The notes: generated by a model not told the origin, from the sequence alone. Shown: positions 23,733 through 33,087, numbered from the stretch's first letter. The stretch is DNA of 64,000 nt from an uncultured Clostridia bacterium (GCA_947389015.1 CANDVA010000003.1:1-64000); one strand, 5' to 3'. Program-made: numbers and translations.

Positions 23733-24218
23733 ATGACAGGTATAGAAAGAGAAATTACCGACATAAACGAAATAGACAATATTTTAAGCTCGGCAAGAGT
23801 TTGCCGCATAGCGCTCATCGACGGCGGATATCCTTACATAATCCCTCTGTGCTTCGGGTATAACCTCACGGGTGGAAAGCTTGAGATATATTTCCGCTGT
23901 GAGGAAAAGGGCAAGAAAATGGATCTTATCAAGGCGAATGGCAACGCCGCGTTCGAGATCGACAAGCTCCACGATATAGTGAAAACCGACTCCGCCTGCG
24001 GATTTACCGCCAACTATCACAGTATAACGGGCACGGGTATCATTGAGAACATCACGGGCATTGAAAAGATAACGGGTCTCAATCTTCTTATGAAAAAGTA
24101 TTTCGGCGGCACTCCCGAAAGCAAATATCCCGAGACCATGCTCAACAGCTTTGCCATACTGAAATTCACCGCAAACGAATTCTGCTGTAAGGAGCATAAT
24201 CCCGCCCTTGAGGAATAG
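23733..24218 (+). CDS. Pyridoxamine-phosphate-oxidase-like flavoprotein
   Basis: The 161-aa protein has the split-barrel FMN-binding fold of the PNPOx/NimA-like family. Visible signatures are ARVCRIALIDGGYPYIIPLC (N-terminal strands), LEIYFRCEEKGKKMDLIKAN and AAFEID. Members reduce or bind small molecules with FMN, F420 or haem; nitroimidazole reductase is one known activity, which cannot be claimed here. ATG 23733 follows AAAGGGG; upstream in-frame starts overlap the rpsT terminator and are unlikely. It is 48 bp from the following large gene and could be co-transcribed. Confidence 0.8.
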   Translation: MTGIEREITDINEIDNILSSARVCRIALIDGGYPYIIPLCFGYNLTGGKLEIYFRCEEKGKKMDLIKANGNAAFEIDKLHDIVKTDSACGFTANYHSITGTGIIENITGIEKITGLNLLMKKYFGGTPESKYPETMLNSFAILKFTANEFCCKEHNPALEE

Positions 24219-24265
24219 ATCGCGGTGCGGTTTTCCGAAAAATACATATTTATATAGGAGCAGAT

Positions 24266-26329
24266 ATGAAGAAACGCGAACTTATTGAATTGTTTGAGGA
24301 CTGGCGCGAGGACGGGGACAACGAAAAGATCGTCGAGGCGATCCTTGTGCTCCCCGACAGCGCTCTCGACGACGATATCCTTGACTGGCTCGCTGAGGCG
24401 TATATAGATATCGGCGAGTATAAGAAAGCTATCGCCGTTCTGGAAAGCCAGCGCGAGCGCCTTGATGACGATTATAAGTGGCATTTCCGTATGGGTCTCG
24501 CGCTTTACCGCGCGACCGCGGACGAGGAGTGCGAGGACGACGACGGTCTGCGGCGAAATATCCTCGAACGCGCTAAGATAGCCCTTGCGCGCGGAATGAA
24601 TATGAACCCGCCCGAGTCCGCGCTCGAGACTGCCGACCGCTATATGGAGCGTATCGAGGACGAGCTTGACGAGCTCCGCGGCGACGATGACGAGGACGAT
24701 ACCGACGAGGACGACGATGAGGCGGAGCTGTACGAGGAAGAAGAAATAGACGCGATAGAAGAGCATATCAAGGAGTACTTCGGCGACTTCCCGACGGTGT
24801 TCCACGAGATAGTATCGCCCGACATCCACTGCGATATCTGTATCGTTCCCCCGAGCGGGGAGCGTAACTATTACACCCTGCTTACCATGGGAATGGGCGC
24901 GCATATCATGGATATCCCCGAGGAGCTTTCCGTTGAAGAATACGGCAGAGCCGAGCTTCTTATCTGTCTGCCTCCCGACTGGAAGGTCGGAGAGAACAGC
25001 GAGGAATGGTTCTGGCCTATCTCTTTGCTGAAAAATCTCGCGCGTCTGCCTATCAATTGCGATACATGGCTCGGCTGGGGGCACTCGGTGGACAATCAGC
25101 GGCCGTTCGCGGAGAATACCGAGCTGGCGGGCTCTCTGCTCATTTATCCCGAGAACGTCGACGACGGTGCGGAGACCTGCGTGCTCCCCAACGGCGATAC
25201 CGTAAACTTCTTCGAGGTCGTTCCGCTTTACCGCGAGGAAATGGACTTCAAGATCGACAACGATACCAAGTCGCTGCTTGAAAAAATGCGGGACGTGAGC
25301 CATATCGTCGACATTGGCCGTCCGAATACGCTCGAGGGCTACCGTTCGCAGAAGCGTCCGCCAATCGACAGCGTGAACGACCACAGCAGGAAGATATACG
25401 ATAAAAAGCTGCCGCTCGATCCGATAAACGGCTGTAACCATATCGCGATATTTATGCGTTGGTGTATCGAGCACGACCTTGTCGCGCCCGAATTTTACCG
25501 CGACTGCCCCGAGATAATAGAGGGAGTGAAGAGCGGGAAGTCGACCGATATCCGCGAGTTTATTCTGGACTTTTTCGGCGGCGATCTCGAGATATATCAG
25601 CTTAATTTCCTCGGCGCGGGCTTTGCTCACAACTACTACAACTGGGACCGCGACGACGCTCCGCACTTCTATCCCGCCGACGTTGACGACTATGCCGAGC
25701 ATTATTTCGGCACGGAGAAATACAACAGCGAGGAATTCCGGGACGAGGCGTATATGTTCGTGCCGTTCGACGAGGAATACTACCAAGGTATGAGCAAGTA
25801 CATAGAACGCGCGTTTCTGGAGTTTTATCCGGGCTTTGCGGACTATCAGCACAGGTGCGGAGCGAATACGTTTGAAGTGGTCTCCGCGGCGTTTGGTTTT
25901 GACGGGAGCGTTCCGCGTCACTTCGATCAGATAGGGCAGGAGTACAAGCTCGCCGTGAAAGAGGCGAAGGGCAAAAAGTACGTGCCTATGCTTATGGTCA
26001 TTGACAGCGGAGGGGCGGTCACGATACGTGAGGAATTTACGGAGATACTAGAGGACTCGCTCAACCCGTTTCTCGAGACGGTCGCGATAGCGAATATTCC
26101 TTCGCGCGACCTTATGAAGTGGGCGGAGAAAAGCTTTGACCGCGCTTCACCCGAGATAATCAAGGGCGACGGGTATATTTCCGAGCTTCAGCGGCAGACG
26201 GCGGAGAAGTTTGGTTCAATCCCCGCGATACTTACGTTTGACGGCGACCGCTCGACCCTGTTTATGCCGCTCGAGGACGGACAGTACGTCCGCTTTACGG
26301 GCGGAGGGGTCATCGCCTCGGAGGACTAA
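24266..26329 (+). CDS. Large acidic TPR / SUFU-domain protein
   Basis: The 687-aa, very acidic cytoplasmic protein is unusual. Residues 1-130 are TPR-like helices (LAEAYIDIGEYKKAIAVLES). An Asp/Glu-rich linker (about 135-165) follows. Residues about 170-350 match the suppressor-of-fused (SUFU) fold, with YYTLLTMGMGAHIMDIPEEL then ELLICLPPDWK and WPISLLKNLARLP. The remainder (about 390-687) is unassigned, including a Tyr/Asp-rich stretch (YYNWDRDDAPHFYPADVDDY) and a C-terminal DUF1444-like alpha/beta segment that I cannot name with confidence. SUFU domains in bacteria are known as immunity proteins of polymorphic toxins. No toxin gene is adjacent. TAGGAGCAGAT precedes the ATG. Confidence 0.7.
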   Translation: MKKRELIELFEDWREDGDNEKIVEAILVLPDSALDDDILDWLAEAYIDIGEYKKAIAVLESQRERLDDDYKWHFRMGLALYRATADEECEDDDGLRRNILERAKIALARGMNMNPPESALETADRYMERIEDELDELRGDDDEDDTDEDDDEAELYEEEEIDAIEEHIKEYFGDFPTVFHEIVSPDIHCDICIVPPSGERNYYTLLTMGMGAHIMDIPEELSVEEYGRAELLICLPPDWKVGENSEEWFWPISLLKNLARLPINCDTWLGWGHSVDNQRPFAENTELAGSLLIYPENVDDGAETCVLPNGDTVNFFEVVPLYREEMDFKIDNDTKSLLEKMRDVSHIVDIGRPNTLEGYRSQKRPPIDSVNDHSRKIYDKKLPLDPINGCNHIAIFMRWCIEHDLVAPEFYRDCPEIIEGVKSGKSTDIREFILDFFGGDLEIYQLNFLGAGFAHNYYNWDRDDAPHFYPADVDDYAEHYFGTEKYNSEEFRDEAYMFVPFDEEYYQGMSKYIERAFLEFYPGFADYQHRCGANTFEVVSAAFGFDGSVPRHFDQIGQEYKLAVKEAKGKKYVPMLMVIDSGGAVTIREEFTEILEDSLNPFLETVAIANIPSRDLMKWAEKSFDRASPEIIKGDGYISELQRQTAEKFGSIPAILTFDGDRSTLFMPLEDGQYVRFTGGGVIASED

Positions 26330-26395
26330 TAACCCCTTTATTCGTCCGCGTTTTCTCTGAAAAGACATACCTCGCAGCAAAATTTGTAACCTGTA

Positions 26396-26424
26396 TTGCC
26401 ATTTGGAAAAATTTGGATTATAAT
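26396..26424 (+). promoter_or_regulatory. Promoter of the lipoprotein/HD operon
   Basis: TTGCCA (26396-26401), a 17-bp spacer and TATAAT (26419-26424), 31 bp before the lipoprotein start. Confidence 0.75.
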
Positions 26425-26455
26425 TACAGTTACAATATTACGGAGGTGTGTTTTT

Positions 26456-27316
26456 ATGAGAAATATCTTTCTGAAATTTTTACTGATGTCGGCAATGCTT
26501 ATCGGTACGGTCGTTCTCGGTTCCTGTAATAACGTTGAGGAGAATTATCTTCCCGATTATTACGGCGAGGAGATATCCGCGGTCACGGACGAAACGGCGG
26601 AGGCGGTCGGGATCTCCGAGCCGCCCGTTTCCGTTCCTCCCGTCGTTTCGGCGGTCAGTCAGCGCGCGAAGACCGCGGCATACGCCGACGTGCCCGAAAT
26701 GACGAGCTTTTCCGAGACGGACGGCGGCAGGCTTGCGTTTACCGTTGAGAATATATTTTCGCAGGGCGGATATTACACGGTAAGCGTCATCGGTGAAAAA
26801 CTTGCTGACAACGCGTCGGGTACATATGTAAACGGAGAGCTGTACGGAGACTTCCGTCTTGTGCTCGGGAAGGACGGCAGGGAGCTTGACAGTATTGATA
26901 TTACGGTTCCCGGTGATGACAGATTTCTGATAATGGAGAGCGTTCTCGGTGATCTGTCCTACGGCTGTGCGGTGATCTCGAACAAGCGCGATTTCTCCGC
27001 GGACGAGTTCCCCGACATTATCCAGCTTGATTTTTACAAGGCGGACGAATTGGAGGTTCCGCAGTACGGAAGATATTTCGCGGTGTTCGGCGGCAGGCTG
27101 ACGGAGCTTCCCGTATACGAAAACGGCGTTGAGACCGCGCCGCACGGTACGCATCTCGAGCCGCGCGCGGAGGGGCGAATGGTGCAGCATCTCTGCGTAT
27201 ATACTCCCTCGGGCAAGTCGCTTATGGTGGAAAAGTATGAGTACATCTTCGACATTGAACAGCGGCGTCTGAATAAGCGCGAGGTGGATTTTCTCGGGTG
27301 GAATGTGGATAACTGA
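26456..27316 (+). CDS. Predicted lipoprotein, unknown function
   Basis: The 286-aa protein starts MRNIFLKFLLMSAMLIGTVV with lipobox VLGSC. A low-complexity Pro/Val/Thr linker follows, then a beta-rich globular domain (about 80-286) with no family I recognise (FTVENIFSQGGYYTVSVIGE, ELDSIDITVPGDDRFLIMES). The ATG at 26456 follows CGGAGGTG; an earlier in-frame ATG at 26396 lies inside the promoter. The HD-domain gene follows after 29 bp, so the two probably form an operon. It is anchored outside the membrane. Confidence 0.8.
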   Translation: MRNIFLKFLLMSAMLIGTVVLGSCNNVEENYLPDYYGEEISAVTDETAEAVGISEPPVSVPPVVSAVSQRAKTAAYADVPEMTSFSETDGGRLAFTVENIFSQGGYYTVSVIGEKLADNASGTYVNGELYGDFRLVLGKDGRELDSIDITVPGDDRFLIMESVLGDLSYGCAVISNKRDFSADEFPDIIQLDFYKADELEVPQYGRYFAVFGGRLTELPVYENGVETAPHGTHLEPRAEGRMVQHLCVYTPSGKSLMVEKYEYIFDIEQRRLNKREVDFLGWNVDN

Positions 27317-27345
27317 ACTCCGATCTGCCTTATTAAGGAGACTTT

Positions 27346-27933
27346 ATGACGGACAAAGAGCAGTTTCTGGATATTTATAGAAAAAACATAAACCGCGACG
27401 GTGCGGATAAGCTGCTGGACTTTCTGGAAAATAAGAGCGATTTCTTTACCGCGCCCGCTTCGACGCGTTTTCACGGAGCGTATGAGGGCGGTCTGCTGCG
27501 CCACTCGCTGAACGTTTATGAGTGTCTTGTGCAGTATCTTGCGCGTGAGCGCGTCAAGGATACATACAAACTGAACGTGTCGGACGAAACGGCGGCGGTC
27601 GTCGCGCTTCTTCACGACGTGTGCAAGGTCAACTTCTACACCGTATCCTACCGCAACTCAAAGAACGAGCAGACGGGACAATGGGAAAAGGTTCCGTATT
27701 ACTCTATAAACGACACGCTCCCCTACGGTCACGGGGAGAAGAGTGTTTATATGGTCAGCGGATTTATGCGGCTTTCGCGCGAGGAGGCTATGGCTATTCG
27801 CTGGCACATGGGCTTTTCGGGGATAGAGGACAAGAATACTATCGGCAGGGCGCTGGAGAAGTACCCGCTGGCGTTCGCGCTGTCGGTGGCGGATATGGAA
27901 GCGAGCTACTTCCTCGAGGGCAGCGAGGGATAA
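27346..27933 (+). CDS. HD-domain phosphohydrolase
   Basis: The 195-aa metal-dependent phosphohydrolase has HD-superfamily ligands: His in GGLLRHSLNVYE (about 51), HD in ALLHDVCKV (about 90-91), His in YGHGEKSV and IRWHMGF. The fold resembles the HD part of YhaM-like nucleases, without an OB domain. Substrate is not predictable; nucleotides or RNA ends are possible. TAAGGAGAC precedes the ATG. The last 28 bases overlap the end of the convergent SLOG-like gene. Confidence 0.85.
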   Translation: MTDKEQFLDIYRKNINRDGADKLLDFLENKSDFFTAPASTRFHGAYEGGLLRHSLNVYECLVQYLARERVKDTYKLNVSDETAAVVALLHDVCKVNFYTVSYRNSKNEQTGQWEKVPYYSINDTLPYGHGEKSVYMVSGFMRLSREEAMAIRWHMGFSGIEDKNTIGRALEKYPLAFALSVADMEASYFLEGSEG

Positions 27934-28394
27934 CCGACATTTTTGACGGGCTTTTTCTGCTTTATCGCGTATTCTACCGTCTGATACGCGCCGCCGCTCT
28001 CGTGTTCGACGGCGCATATCACAAAATCGGAGCGGTCAACCATTGTACGGTTGCATATCTGATACGCGCCCTTGAAGTGAGCGGCGGAGGATCGTTCGCA
28101 TATCTCCACCTCGTCGTAATATTTTTCAAAGCTTTCCTTGTTTTTCCGGTACTCGGAGGTTGAGTAGGGCAGAACGAGAACGAGCGAGACATTGCCATAG
28201 CCGAGAGCGCGATTGACGGTGCGTATCACGGAGGCGGCGAGAATATCGAAATCTCCTTTTCGCCCGACGAGGAATTCAACGTATTCTTTTGATTTTATAA
28301 GCTCTCGGACTGTCCGTTCGAGAGCTTGTTCTATATATACCGAGTTAGACAGTCTGCTGTGACCGAAGAGACTGACTGTGTAAACGTCCAACAT
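27906..28394 (-). CDS. SLOG-family protein (YpsA/DUF1273-like)
   Basis: The 162-aa Rossmann-like protein has an N-terminal motif VSLFGHSRLSN and late segments MVDRSDFVICAVEHESGGAY and TVEYAIKQKKPVKNVGY, typical of the SLOG superfamily that binds nucleotide-derived ligands. Some SLOG proteins sense signals in anti-phage or stress systems, others are housekeeping. CGGAGGTAA precedes the ATG. It is divergent from an XRE regulator over about 140 bp of AT-rich DNA with several dyads, and convergent with the HD gene. Confidence 0.75.
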   Translation of the reverse strand: MLDVYTVSLFGHSRLSNSVYIEQALERTVRELIKSKEYVEFLVGRKGDFDILAASVIRTVNRALGYGNVSLVLVLPYSTSEYRKNKESFEKYYDEVEICERSSAAHFKGAYQICNRTMVDRSDFVICAVEHESGGAYQTVEYAIKQKKPVKNVGYPSLPSRK

Positions 28395-28483
28395 AATATT
28401 TACCTCCGTGCAATATTAAAACATATATTTTATACAGTATACCATATTTATTCCTGCAAGTCAATAGGTGAAAAGGAATATTT

Positions 28484-28515
28484 ATTGTATGAGACCCCTT
28501 TGTGTATTATACAAT
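28484..28515 (+). promoter_or_regulatory. Promoter within an inverted repeat
   Basis: The -35 TTGTAT (28485-28490) and -10 TATACA (28508-28513), 17 bp apart, lie within the two arms of the dyad ATTGTAT...ATACAAT. That fits autorepression by the XRE regulator downstream. Confidence 0.55.
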
Positions 28516-28533
28516 ATAACAGAGGTGATCATA

Positions 28534-28857
28534 ATGGAACTGGAGGATATTGATAAGCGCTTTGCAAAGCGGCTGGCACATCTGCGAAAAATAAAAGGCG
28601 TTTCTGCGCGGGAAATGAGCCTTGCCATAGGTCAAAATAACGCATATATAAATAGTATTGAAAACGGAAAAAACTTTCCCACAATGACAGGCTTCTTCTA
28701 TATTTGTGAATATCTGGGTATTGAACCGAGAGAATTTTTTGATTTCGATAACCGTAACCCCCAAGAGACCAACGAGCTTATCGCGGGATTTCGGCGGCTC
28801 AACCTTAAACAGCAGGAGCTGGTGCTCGCGCTGATAAAGGAGATCAAGCCGCGGTGA
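28534..28857 (+). CDS. XRE-family HTH regulator 3
   Basis: The 107-aa protein has a Cro/C1-type HTH at about 9-64 (RLAHLRKIKGVSAREMSLAI, then GQNNAYINSIENGKNFPTMT). A C-terminal helix (ELIAGFRRLNLKQQELVLAL) probably dimerises. ATG 28534 follows AGAGGTGATC; a start at 28468 would include the promoter. It is divergent from the SLOG-like gene, whose control is a reasonable guess. A strong hairpin follows the stop. Confidence 0.85.
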   Translation: MELEDIDKRFAKRLAHLRKIKGVSAREMSLAIGQNNAYINSIENGKNFPTMTGFFYICEYLGIEPREFFDFDNRNPQETNELIAGFRRLNLKQQELVLALIKEIKPR

Positions 28858-28874
28858 CGTGCGTCCCCATATTT

Positions 28875-28905
28875 TAGCCCGATAAACGCGTGTGTTATCG
28901 GGCTA
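28875..28905 (+). terminator. Hairpin after XRE regulator 3
   Basis: TAGCCCGATAA/TTATCGGGCTA is an 11-bp stem; a seven-T run follows after a further 11 bases. It separates the regulator from the ribosomal supercluster. Confidence 0.6.
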
Positions 28906-29074
28906 ATGGGCGCTGCATTTTTTTATGGGATAAATTCCGATTTATGCGGTCTATCACATTATAAAGCCGCACTTTTTGTATGAAACAGCAGCTTTTTGTG
29001 CAGATTGCCCAAAAAATTGCGAAAATATCTCGAAAAATTCTCCGGCAAGGCGGAATATTATTTTACTTTGGTGG

Positions 29075-29103
29075 TTGAAAATGGCGGCCGTTTGTGGTAA
29101 AAT
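29075..29103 (+). promoter_or_regulatory. Promoter of the S10-spc-alpha supercluster
   Basis: TTGAAA (29075-29080), a 17-bp spacer and TAAAAT (29098-29103). Confidence 0.7.
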
Positions 29104-29109
29104 AATTAA

Positions 29110-29441
29110 CGGCGGTTTGTAAAAGAGTGCCGCCGTGGCGATGAAGTCGGAGGTTGCGCGAGCGTGAAACGCGTCCGCGGTAATTTCGACGGAGTATGTC
29201 CGGATTGAATTCGGGCGAAAAGTTTTCGGGACGTCGGTTCGTTCCCGATATGCCGTTAAAGTGTCCGAGAGAACTCGGGTAACTAACAGGTGTGTCGCGG
29301 AAAATGAAACACACGGCTCGGTGGATTTTTCAGAAAGCCTTCGCCGGCTATTTGTTCCCCCACTTGCGCAAAAGGAGGAACGAAAAGACAAGCGGAAAGT
29401 TACTCGTCCGCAAAACATCACGAAGAAAGGTTGAAAAATCA
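29110..29441 (+). promoter_or_regulatory. Long untranslated leader of the S10 operon
   Basis: About 330 nt lie between the predicted start of transcription and rpsJ. The leader has several GC-rich complementary segments (CGGCGG...CCGCCG near 29115-29135, GTGTGTCGCGG...ACACAC near 29291-29315) and no credible gene. An autogenous or attenuation control region is plausible, but no known r-protein motif is recognised. Confidence 0.45.
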
Positions 29442-29753
29442 ATGGCATCTAATGAGAAAGTAAGAATCAAGGTCAAGGGTTACGAGCACAGCGTTGTCGA
29501 CGCGGCTGCCGCTAAGATCGTTGACGCTGCAAAGCGCAGCGGCGCGAGAGTTGCGGGTCCCATTCCGCTCCCCACAGACAAGCAGGTCGTAACTATCCTG
29601 AGAGCGGTCCACAAGTATAAGGATTCCCGCGAGCAGTTCGAGATGAGAACTCATAAGCGCCTTATCGACGTTATCCGTCCGTCCCAGAAGACCATCGAGG
29701 CTCTCCAGTCGCTGGAGCTGCCCGCAGGTGTAGAGATTTCAATGGATATCTGA
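29442..29753 (+). CDS. rpsJ: 30S ribosomal protein S10
   Basis: The 103-aa head protein of the small subunit also acts with NusB in antitermination. It contains [38 protein letters not shown] and [21 protein letters not shown] chose the ATG at 29442 (AAAGG 11 bases upstream) because it gives the family N terminus; upstream in-frame codons encode no family sequence. It is the first gene of the S10-spc-alpha supercluster. Confidence 0.98.
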   Translation: MASNEKVRIKVKGYEHSVVDAAAAKIVDAAKRSGARVAGPIPLPTDKQVVTILRAVHKYKDSREQFEMRTHKRLIDVIRPSQKTIEALQSLELPAGVEISMDI

Positions 29754-29886
29754 TTATAGATTCGATTGGAGTTATGTTGGCGGTCTTTCGCTCACGATTG
29801 TACAAGCCAACCACTAACCGAACGCCTTAAAGGCGCAAGGTCACGTTGAGGAAACTCAACCAATAACCAAAGGAGGAAAAGCCGAA

Positions 29887-30519
29887 ATGAAAAAAGCTAT
29901 CATCGGCAAGAAGATCGGCATGACGCAGGTCTTCGACGAAGCAGGCAAGGTCGTTCCCGTTACCGTTATCGAAGCGGGTCCCTGCGTAGTAGTTCAGAAG
30001 AAAACGAACGAAAACGACGGCTACGAGGCTGTTCAGCTGGGCTTTGGCGAGGTGTCGGCAAAGCACGTAAACAAGCCCGAGCAGGGTCATTTCAAGAAGA
30101 ATGACGTTGCGTTCAAGAAAACCCTTAAGGAGTTCCGTTTTGACGACATCAGCGGCTTCAACACCGGAGACGTTATCAAGGCTGACGTATTCGCCGAGGG
30201 CGACGTTATCGACGTTGCGGGCGTATCCAAGGGCAAGGGCTACGCGGGCGCTATCAAGCGTCACAATCAGCACAGACTGAGAGAATCTCACGGTACGGGT
30301 CCCGTTGCGAGAGAAGCGGGCTCTATGGGCGCTTGCTCAAGCCCGTCGAGAATTTTCAAGGGCAAGAAGATGGCAGGTCACCTGGGTGCGGAGAACGTTA
30401 CCGTTCAGAACCTTATCGTCGTTAAGGTCGATGTTGAAAACAACCTTATCGCGGTTAAGGGCGCGGTTCCCGGACCTAAGGGCGGCGTTGTAACTATCTG
30501 CGACGCGGTTAAGGCATAA
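29887..30519 (+). CDS. rplC: 50S ribosomal protein L3
   Basis: The 210-aa protein is needed early in large-subunit assembly, with a loop reaching the peptidyl-transferase centre. It starts [20 protein letters not shown]. The central loop [20 protein letters not shown] and [20 protein letters not shown] is diagnostic. AAAGGAGG precedes the ATG. A 133-bp gap with hairpin potential separates it from rpsJ. Confidence 0.98.
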   Translation: MKKAIIGKKIGMTQVFDEAGKVVPVTVIEAGPCVVVQKKTNENDGYEAVQLGFGEVSAKHVNKPEQGHFKKNDVAFKKTLKEFRFDDISGFNTGDVIKADVFAEGDVIDVAGVSKGKGYAGAIKRHNQHRLRESHGTGPVAREAGSMGACSSPSRIFKGKKMAGHLGAENVTVQNLIVVKVDVENNLIAVKGAVPGPKGGVVTICDAVKA

Positions 30520-30536
30520 GAGGGGAGGACGATACT

Positions 30537-31160
30537 ATGTCAAAGATAAATGTAGTTGATATGGCGGGTAAAGTCGTTTCCGAGCTTGAGCTTAACGACG
30601 CGGTTTTCGGCATCGAGCCGAACAAGACCGCAATGCATTCCGCAGTTGTAAACTATCTCGCAAATCAGCGTCAGGGCACGCAGTCCACACTTACCCGTAC
30701 AGAGGTAAGAGGCGGCGGCAAGAAGCCGTGGCGTCAGAAGGGCACGGGTCACGCAAGACAGGGCTCGACAAGAGCTCCGCAGTGGAGACACGGCGGTATC
30801 GCGCTGGGTCCGAAGCCCCGTTCTTACAGATTTTCGCTGAACAAGAAGGTAAGACAGCTCGCTATCAAGTCGGCGCTGTCTAGCAAGGTTCTGGAAAATG
30901 AGATGATCGTTGTCGATACGATCACCGCCGACGAGTTCAAGACCAAGAATATGGTCAATATGCTCAAGGCTATCGGCGCGGACGCCAAGACCCTTATCGT
31001 TCTTGATTCCGCCGACAAGAAGGTCATCAAGTCTGCGAGCAACATCGAGGACGTAAAGACCACGCAGGTAAACACGCTCAACGTTTACGATATACTCAAC
31101 TGCGACAAGTTCGTTATCGTAAAGGGCGCTGTTGAGAAGCTTGAGGAGGTGTACGCATAA
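30537..31160 (+). CDS. rplD: 50S ribosomal protein L4
   Basis: The 207-aa protein's extended loop lines the exit tunnel. The loop motif RTEVRGGGKKPWRQKGTGHA and RQGSTRAPQWRHGG is present. AGGGGAGGACG precedes the ATG. In E. coli L4 represses this operon; no equivalent site is recognised here. Its TAA overlaps the ATG of rplW (TAATG). Confidence 0.98.
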   Translation: MSKINVVDMAGKVVSELELNDAVFGIEPNKTAMHSAVVNYLANQRQGTQSTLTRTEVRGGGKKPWRQKGTGHARQGSTRAPQWRHGGIALGPKPRSYRFSLNKKVRQLAIKSALSSKVLENEMIVVDTITADEFKTKNMVNMLKAIGADAKTLIVLDSADKKVIKSASNIEDVKTTQVNTLNVYDILNCDKFVIVKGAVEKLEEVYA

Positions 31161-31459
31161 TGGAAAAGGTTGCACAGGACATTATCATCAAGCCCATTAT
31201 CACCGAGCATTCCATGGATTGCCTCGCACAGGGAAAGTACACCTTTAAGGTTGCGAAGTCCGCTAACAAGATCGAGATCGCCAAGGCTGTCGAGCAGCTT
31301 TTTAAGGGCGTTAAGGTCGCTAAGGTAAACACCGTGAGCGTTCGCGGAAGAAAGAAGAGAATGGGCAGAAACGAGGGCTATACTTCCGACTGGAAGAAGG
31401 CTGTCGTAACTCTTAAAGAGGGTTCTAAGACTATTGAATTCTTCGACGGAATGATTTGA
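31160..31459 (+). CDS. rplW: 50S ribosomal protein L23
   Basis: The 99-aa protein at the tunnel exit is the docking site of trigger factor and SRP. Signatures are IIIKPIITEHSMDCLAQGKY, VAKSANKIEIAKAVEQLFKG and VNTVSVRGRKKRMGR. The start codon overlaps the rplD stop; GAGGAGGTG lies upstream. Confidence 0.98.
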   Translation: MEKVAQDIIIKPIITEHSMDCLAQGKYTFKVAKSANKIEIAKAVEQLFKGVKVAKVNTVSVRGRKKRMGRNEGYTSDWKKAVVTLKEGSKTIEFFDGMI

Positions 31460-31476
31460 TTAAGGAGTGAAAGAAC

Positions 31477-32310
31477 ATGGCTATTAAGGCATACAAGCCC
31501 GTCAATAACAGCCGCCGCGGCATGACCGTTACGGATTACAGCGGGTTATCAAAGGTAGCTCCCGAAAAAAGCCTTCTGGAGCCCGTTAAAAAGACTGCCG
31601 GCAGAAACAGCTACGGTCGTATCACCGTAAGACACATTGGCGGCGGCAACAGAAAGAAGTACCGCGTTATCGACTTCAAGAGAAACAAGAGAGGCATGAA
31701 CGCCACTGTCAATACTCTTGAGTACGATCCCAACAGAAGCGCGTTTATCGCTCTGGTCCAGTACGAGGACGGTGAGAAGAGATATATCATCGCTCCCGAC
31801 GGTCTGAAGGTAGGCGACACCGTTCGCGCGGGTTCGGACGCGGATATCAAGCCCGGCAACGCTCTGGCGCTTGCGGATATCCCCGTTGGTACTATTATTC
31901 ACAATATCGAGCTTTATCCCGGCAAGGGCGGTCAGCTTGTCCGCTCCGCGGGCAACATGGCTCAGCTGATGGCTAAGGAGAACGGCTACGCGCTGCTCCG
32001 TCTGCCCTCCGGCGAGCTGAGAAACGTTTCCGTAAACTGCTACGCGTCTATCGGAACGGTATCCAATCTCGACCACGAGAACGTAAACAGAGGCAAGGCG
32101 GGTAAGACGCGTCACCTCGGTATCAGACCTACCGTCCGCGGTTCCGTTATGAACCCGAACGACCACCCGCACGGCGGCGGCGAGGGTAAATCTCCTGTCG
32201 GACGTCCCGGACCCGTTACTCCGTGGGGCAAGCCCGCTCTGGGCTACAAGACGCGTTCCACGAAGAAGGCGTCCAATAAGTTTATCGTTAAGAGAAGAAA
32301 CGGTAAGTAA
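31477..32310 (+). CDS. rplB: 50S ribosomal protein L2
   Basis: The 277-aa protein is central to subunit association and the peptidyl-transferase region. It starts [18 protein letters not shown] and has [20 protein letters not shown] and the conserved C-terminal [20 protein letters not shown] with the functionally important His. AAGGAGTG precedes the ATG. It is followed by a 150-bp space before rpsS. Confidence 0.98.
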   Translation: MAIKAYKPVNNSRRGMTVTDYSGLSKVAPEKSLLEPVKKTAGRNSYGRITVRHIGGGNRKKYRVIDFKRNKRGMNATVNTLEYDPNRSAFIALVQYEDGEKRYIIAPDGLKVGDTVRAGSDADIKPGNALALADIPVGTIIHNIELYPGKGGQLVRSAGNMAQLMAKENGYALLRLPSGELRNVSVNCYASIGTVSNLDHENVNRGKAGKTRHLGIRPTVRGSVMNPNDHPHGGGEGKSPVGRPGPVTPWGKPALGYKTRSTKKASNKFIVKRRNGK

Positions 32311-32460
32311 TCAACTATTTATTCTGAGGTTGCTGTTAATAAGAACGGCGTTGCGTATTCGGAGCGCGGGGGCGATAGTCCTCGCGGACGCTCCCTCAAG
32401 CGCGTAAAAACGCTTTCCGCTGCTCGTTAACTTGCAGCTCAACTGAAAGGAATTTTTACA

Positions 32461-32739
32461 ATGGGAAGAAGCATTAAGAAGGGACCTTTCGTGCAGGAAG
32501 CTCTGATGAAGAGAGTTCTTGACATGAACGAAAAGGGCGAGAAGAAGGTTCTGAAAACATGGAGCCGCGCTTCGACGATTTTCCCCGATTTCGTAGGTCA
32601 TACGTTTGCCGTTCATGACGGCAGAAAGCATGTTCCGGTATACGTTACCGAGGATATGGTAGGACACAAGCTCGGCGAGTTTGCTCCCACGAGAACCTAT
32701 AAGGGTCACGCTGGAAGCAAGACCACAGGCAAGAAGTAA
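32461..32739 (+). CDS. rpsS: 30S ribosomal protein S19
   Basis: The 92-aa small-subunit head protein starts [20 protein letters not shown] and has [20 protein letters not shown] and [20 protein letters not shown] precedes the ATG. The 150-bp region before it holds complementary GC-rich pieces (GGAGCG...CGCTCC near 32360-32393), a possible internal control point. Confidence 0.98.
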   Translation: MGRSIKKGPFVQEALMKRVLDMNEKGEKKVLKTWSRASTIFPDFVGHTFAVHDGRKHVPVYVTEDMVGHKLGEFAPTRTYKGHAGSKTTGKK

Positions 32740-32751
32740 GGAGGAGGAAAT

Positions 32752-33087
32752 ATGGAAGCTAAAGCCATTCTGACGCAGGTTCGTATTTCTCCGAGAAAGG
32801 TCGGCATTGTGCTCGATCTTATCAGAAACAAGCCTGTGGAGGTCGCTATGGCGATACTCAACAACACGCCCAAGTCGGCGAGCGAGCCGCTTGCGAAGCT
32901 GCTCAAGAGCGCTGTTGCCAACGCGGAGAACAACCACAATATGGATACCTCCAGATTGTATGTTTCGGAAGCTCACGTTGGTCCCGGCATTACGCTCAAG
33001 CGTATTAGAGCAAAGGATCACGGGCGCGCTCACAGAATTTTGAAGAGAACGTCCAACATCACGCTGGTTGTTAAAGAAGCTGAATAA
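32752..33087 (+). CDS. rplV: 50S ribosomal protein L22
   Basis: The 111-aa protein lines the exit tunnel and interacts with macrolides and arrest peptides. It has [40 protein letters not shown] and the hairpin-loop segment [28 protein letters not shown] precedes the ATG. Confidence 0.98.
   Translation: MEAKAILTQVRISPRKVGIVLDLIRNKPVEVAMAILNNTPKSASEPLAKLLKSAVANAENNHNMDTSRLYVSEAHVGPGITLKRIRAKDHGRAHRILKRTSNITLVVKEAE

Noticed and set aside
24017-25921. 634-codon minus-strand open frame
   Set aside because: It is antisense to the TPR/SUFU gene, crosses into the flavoprotein gene, and has no ribosome binding site.
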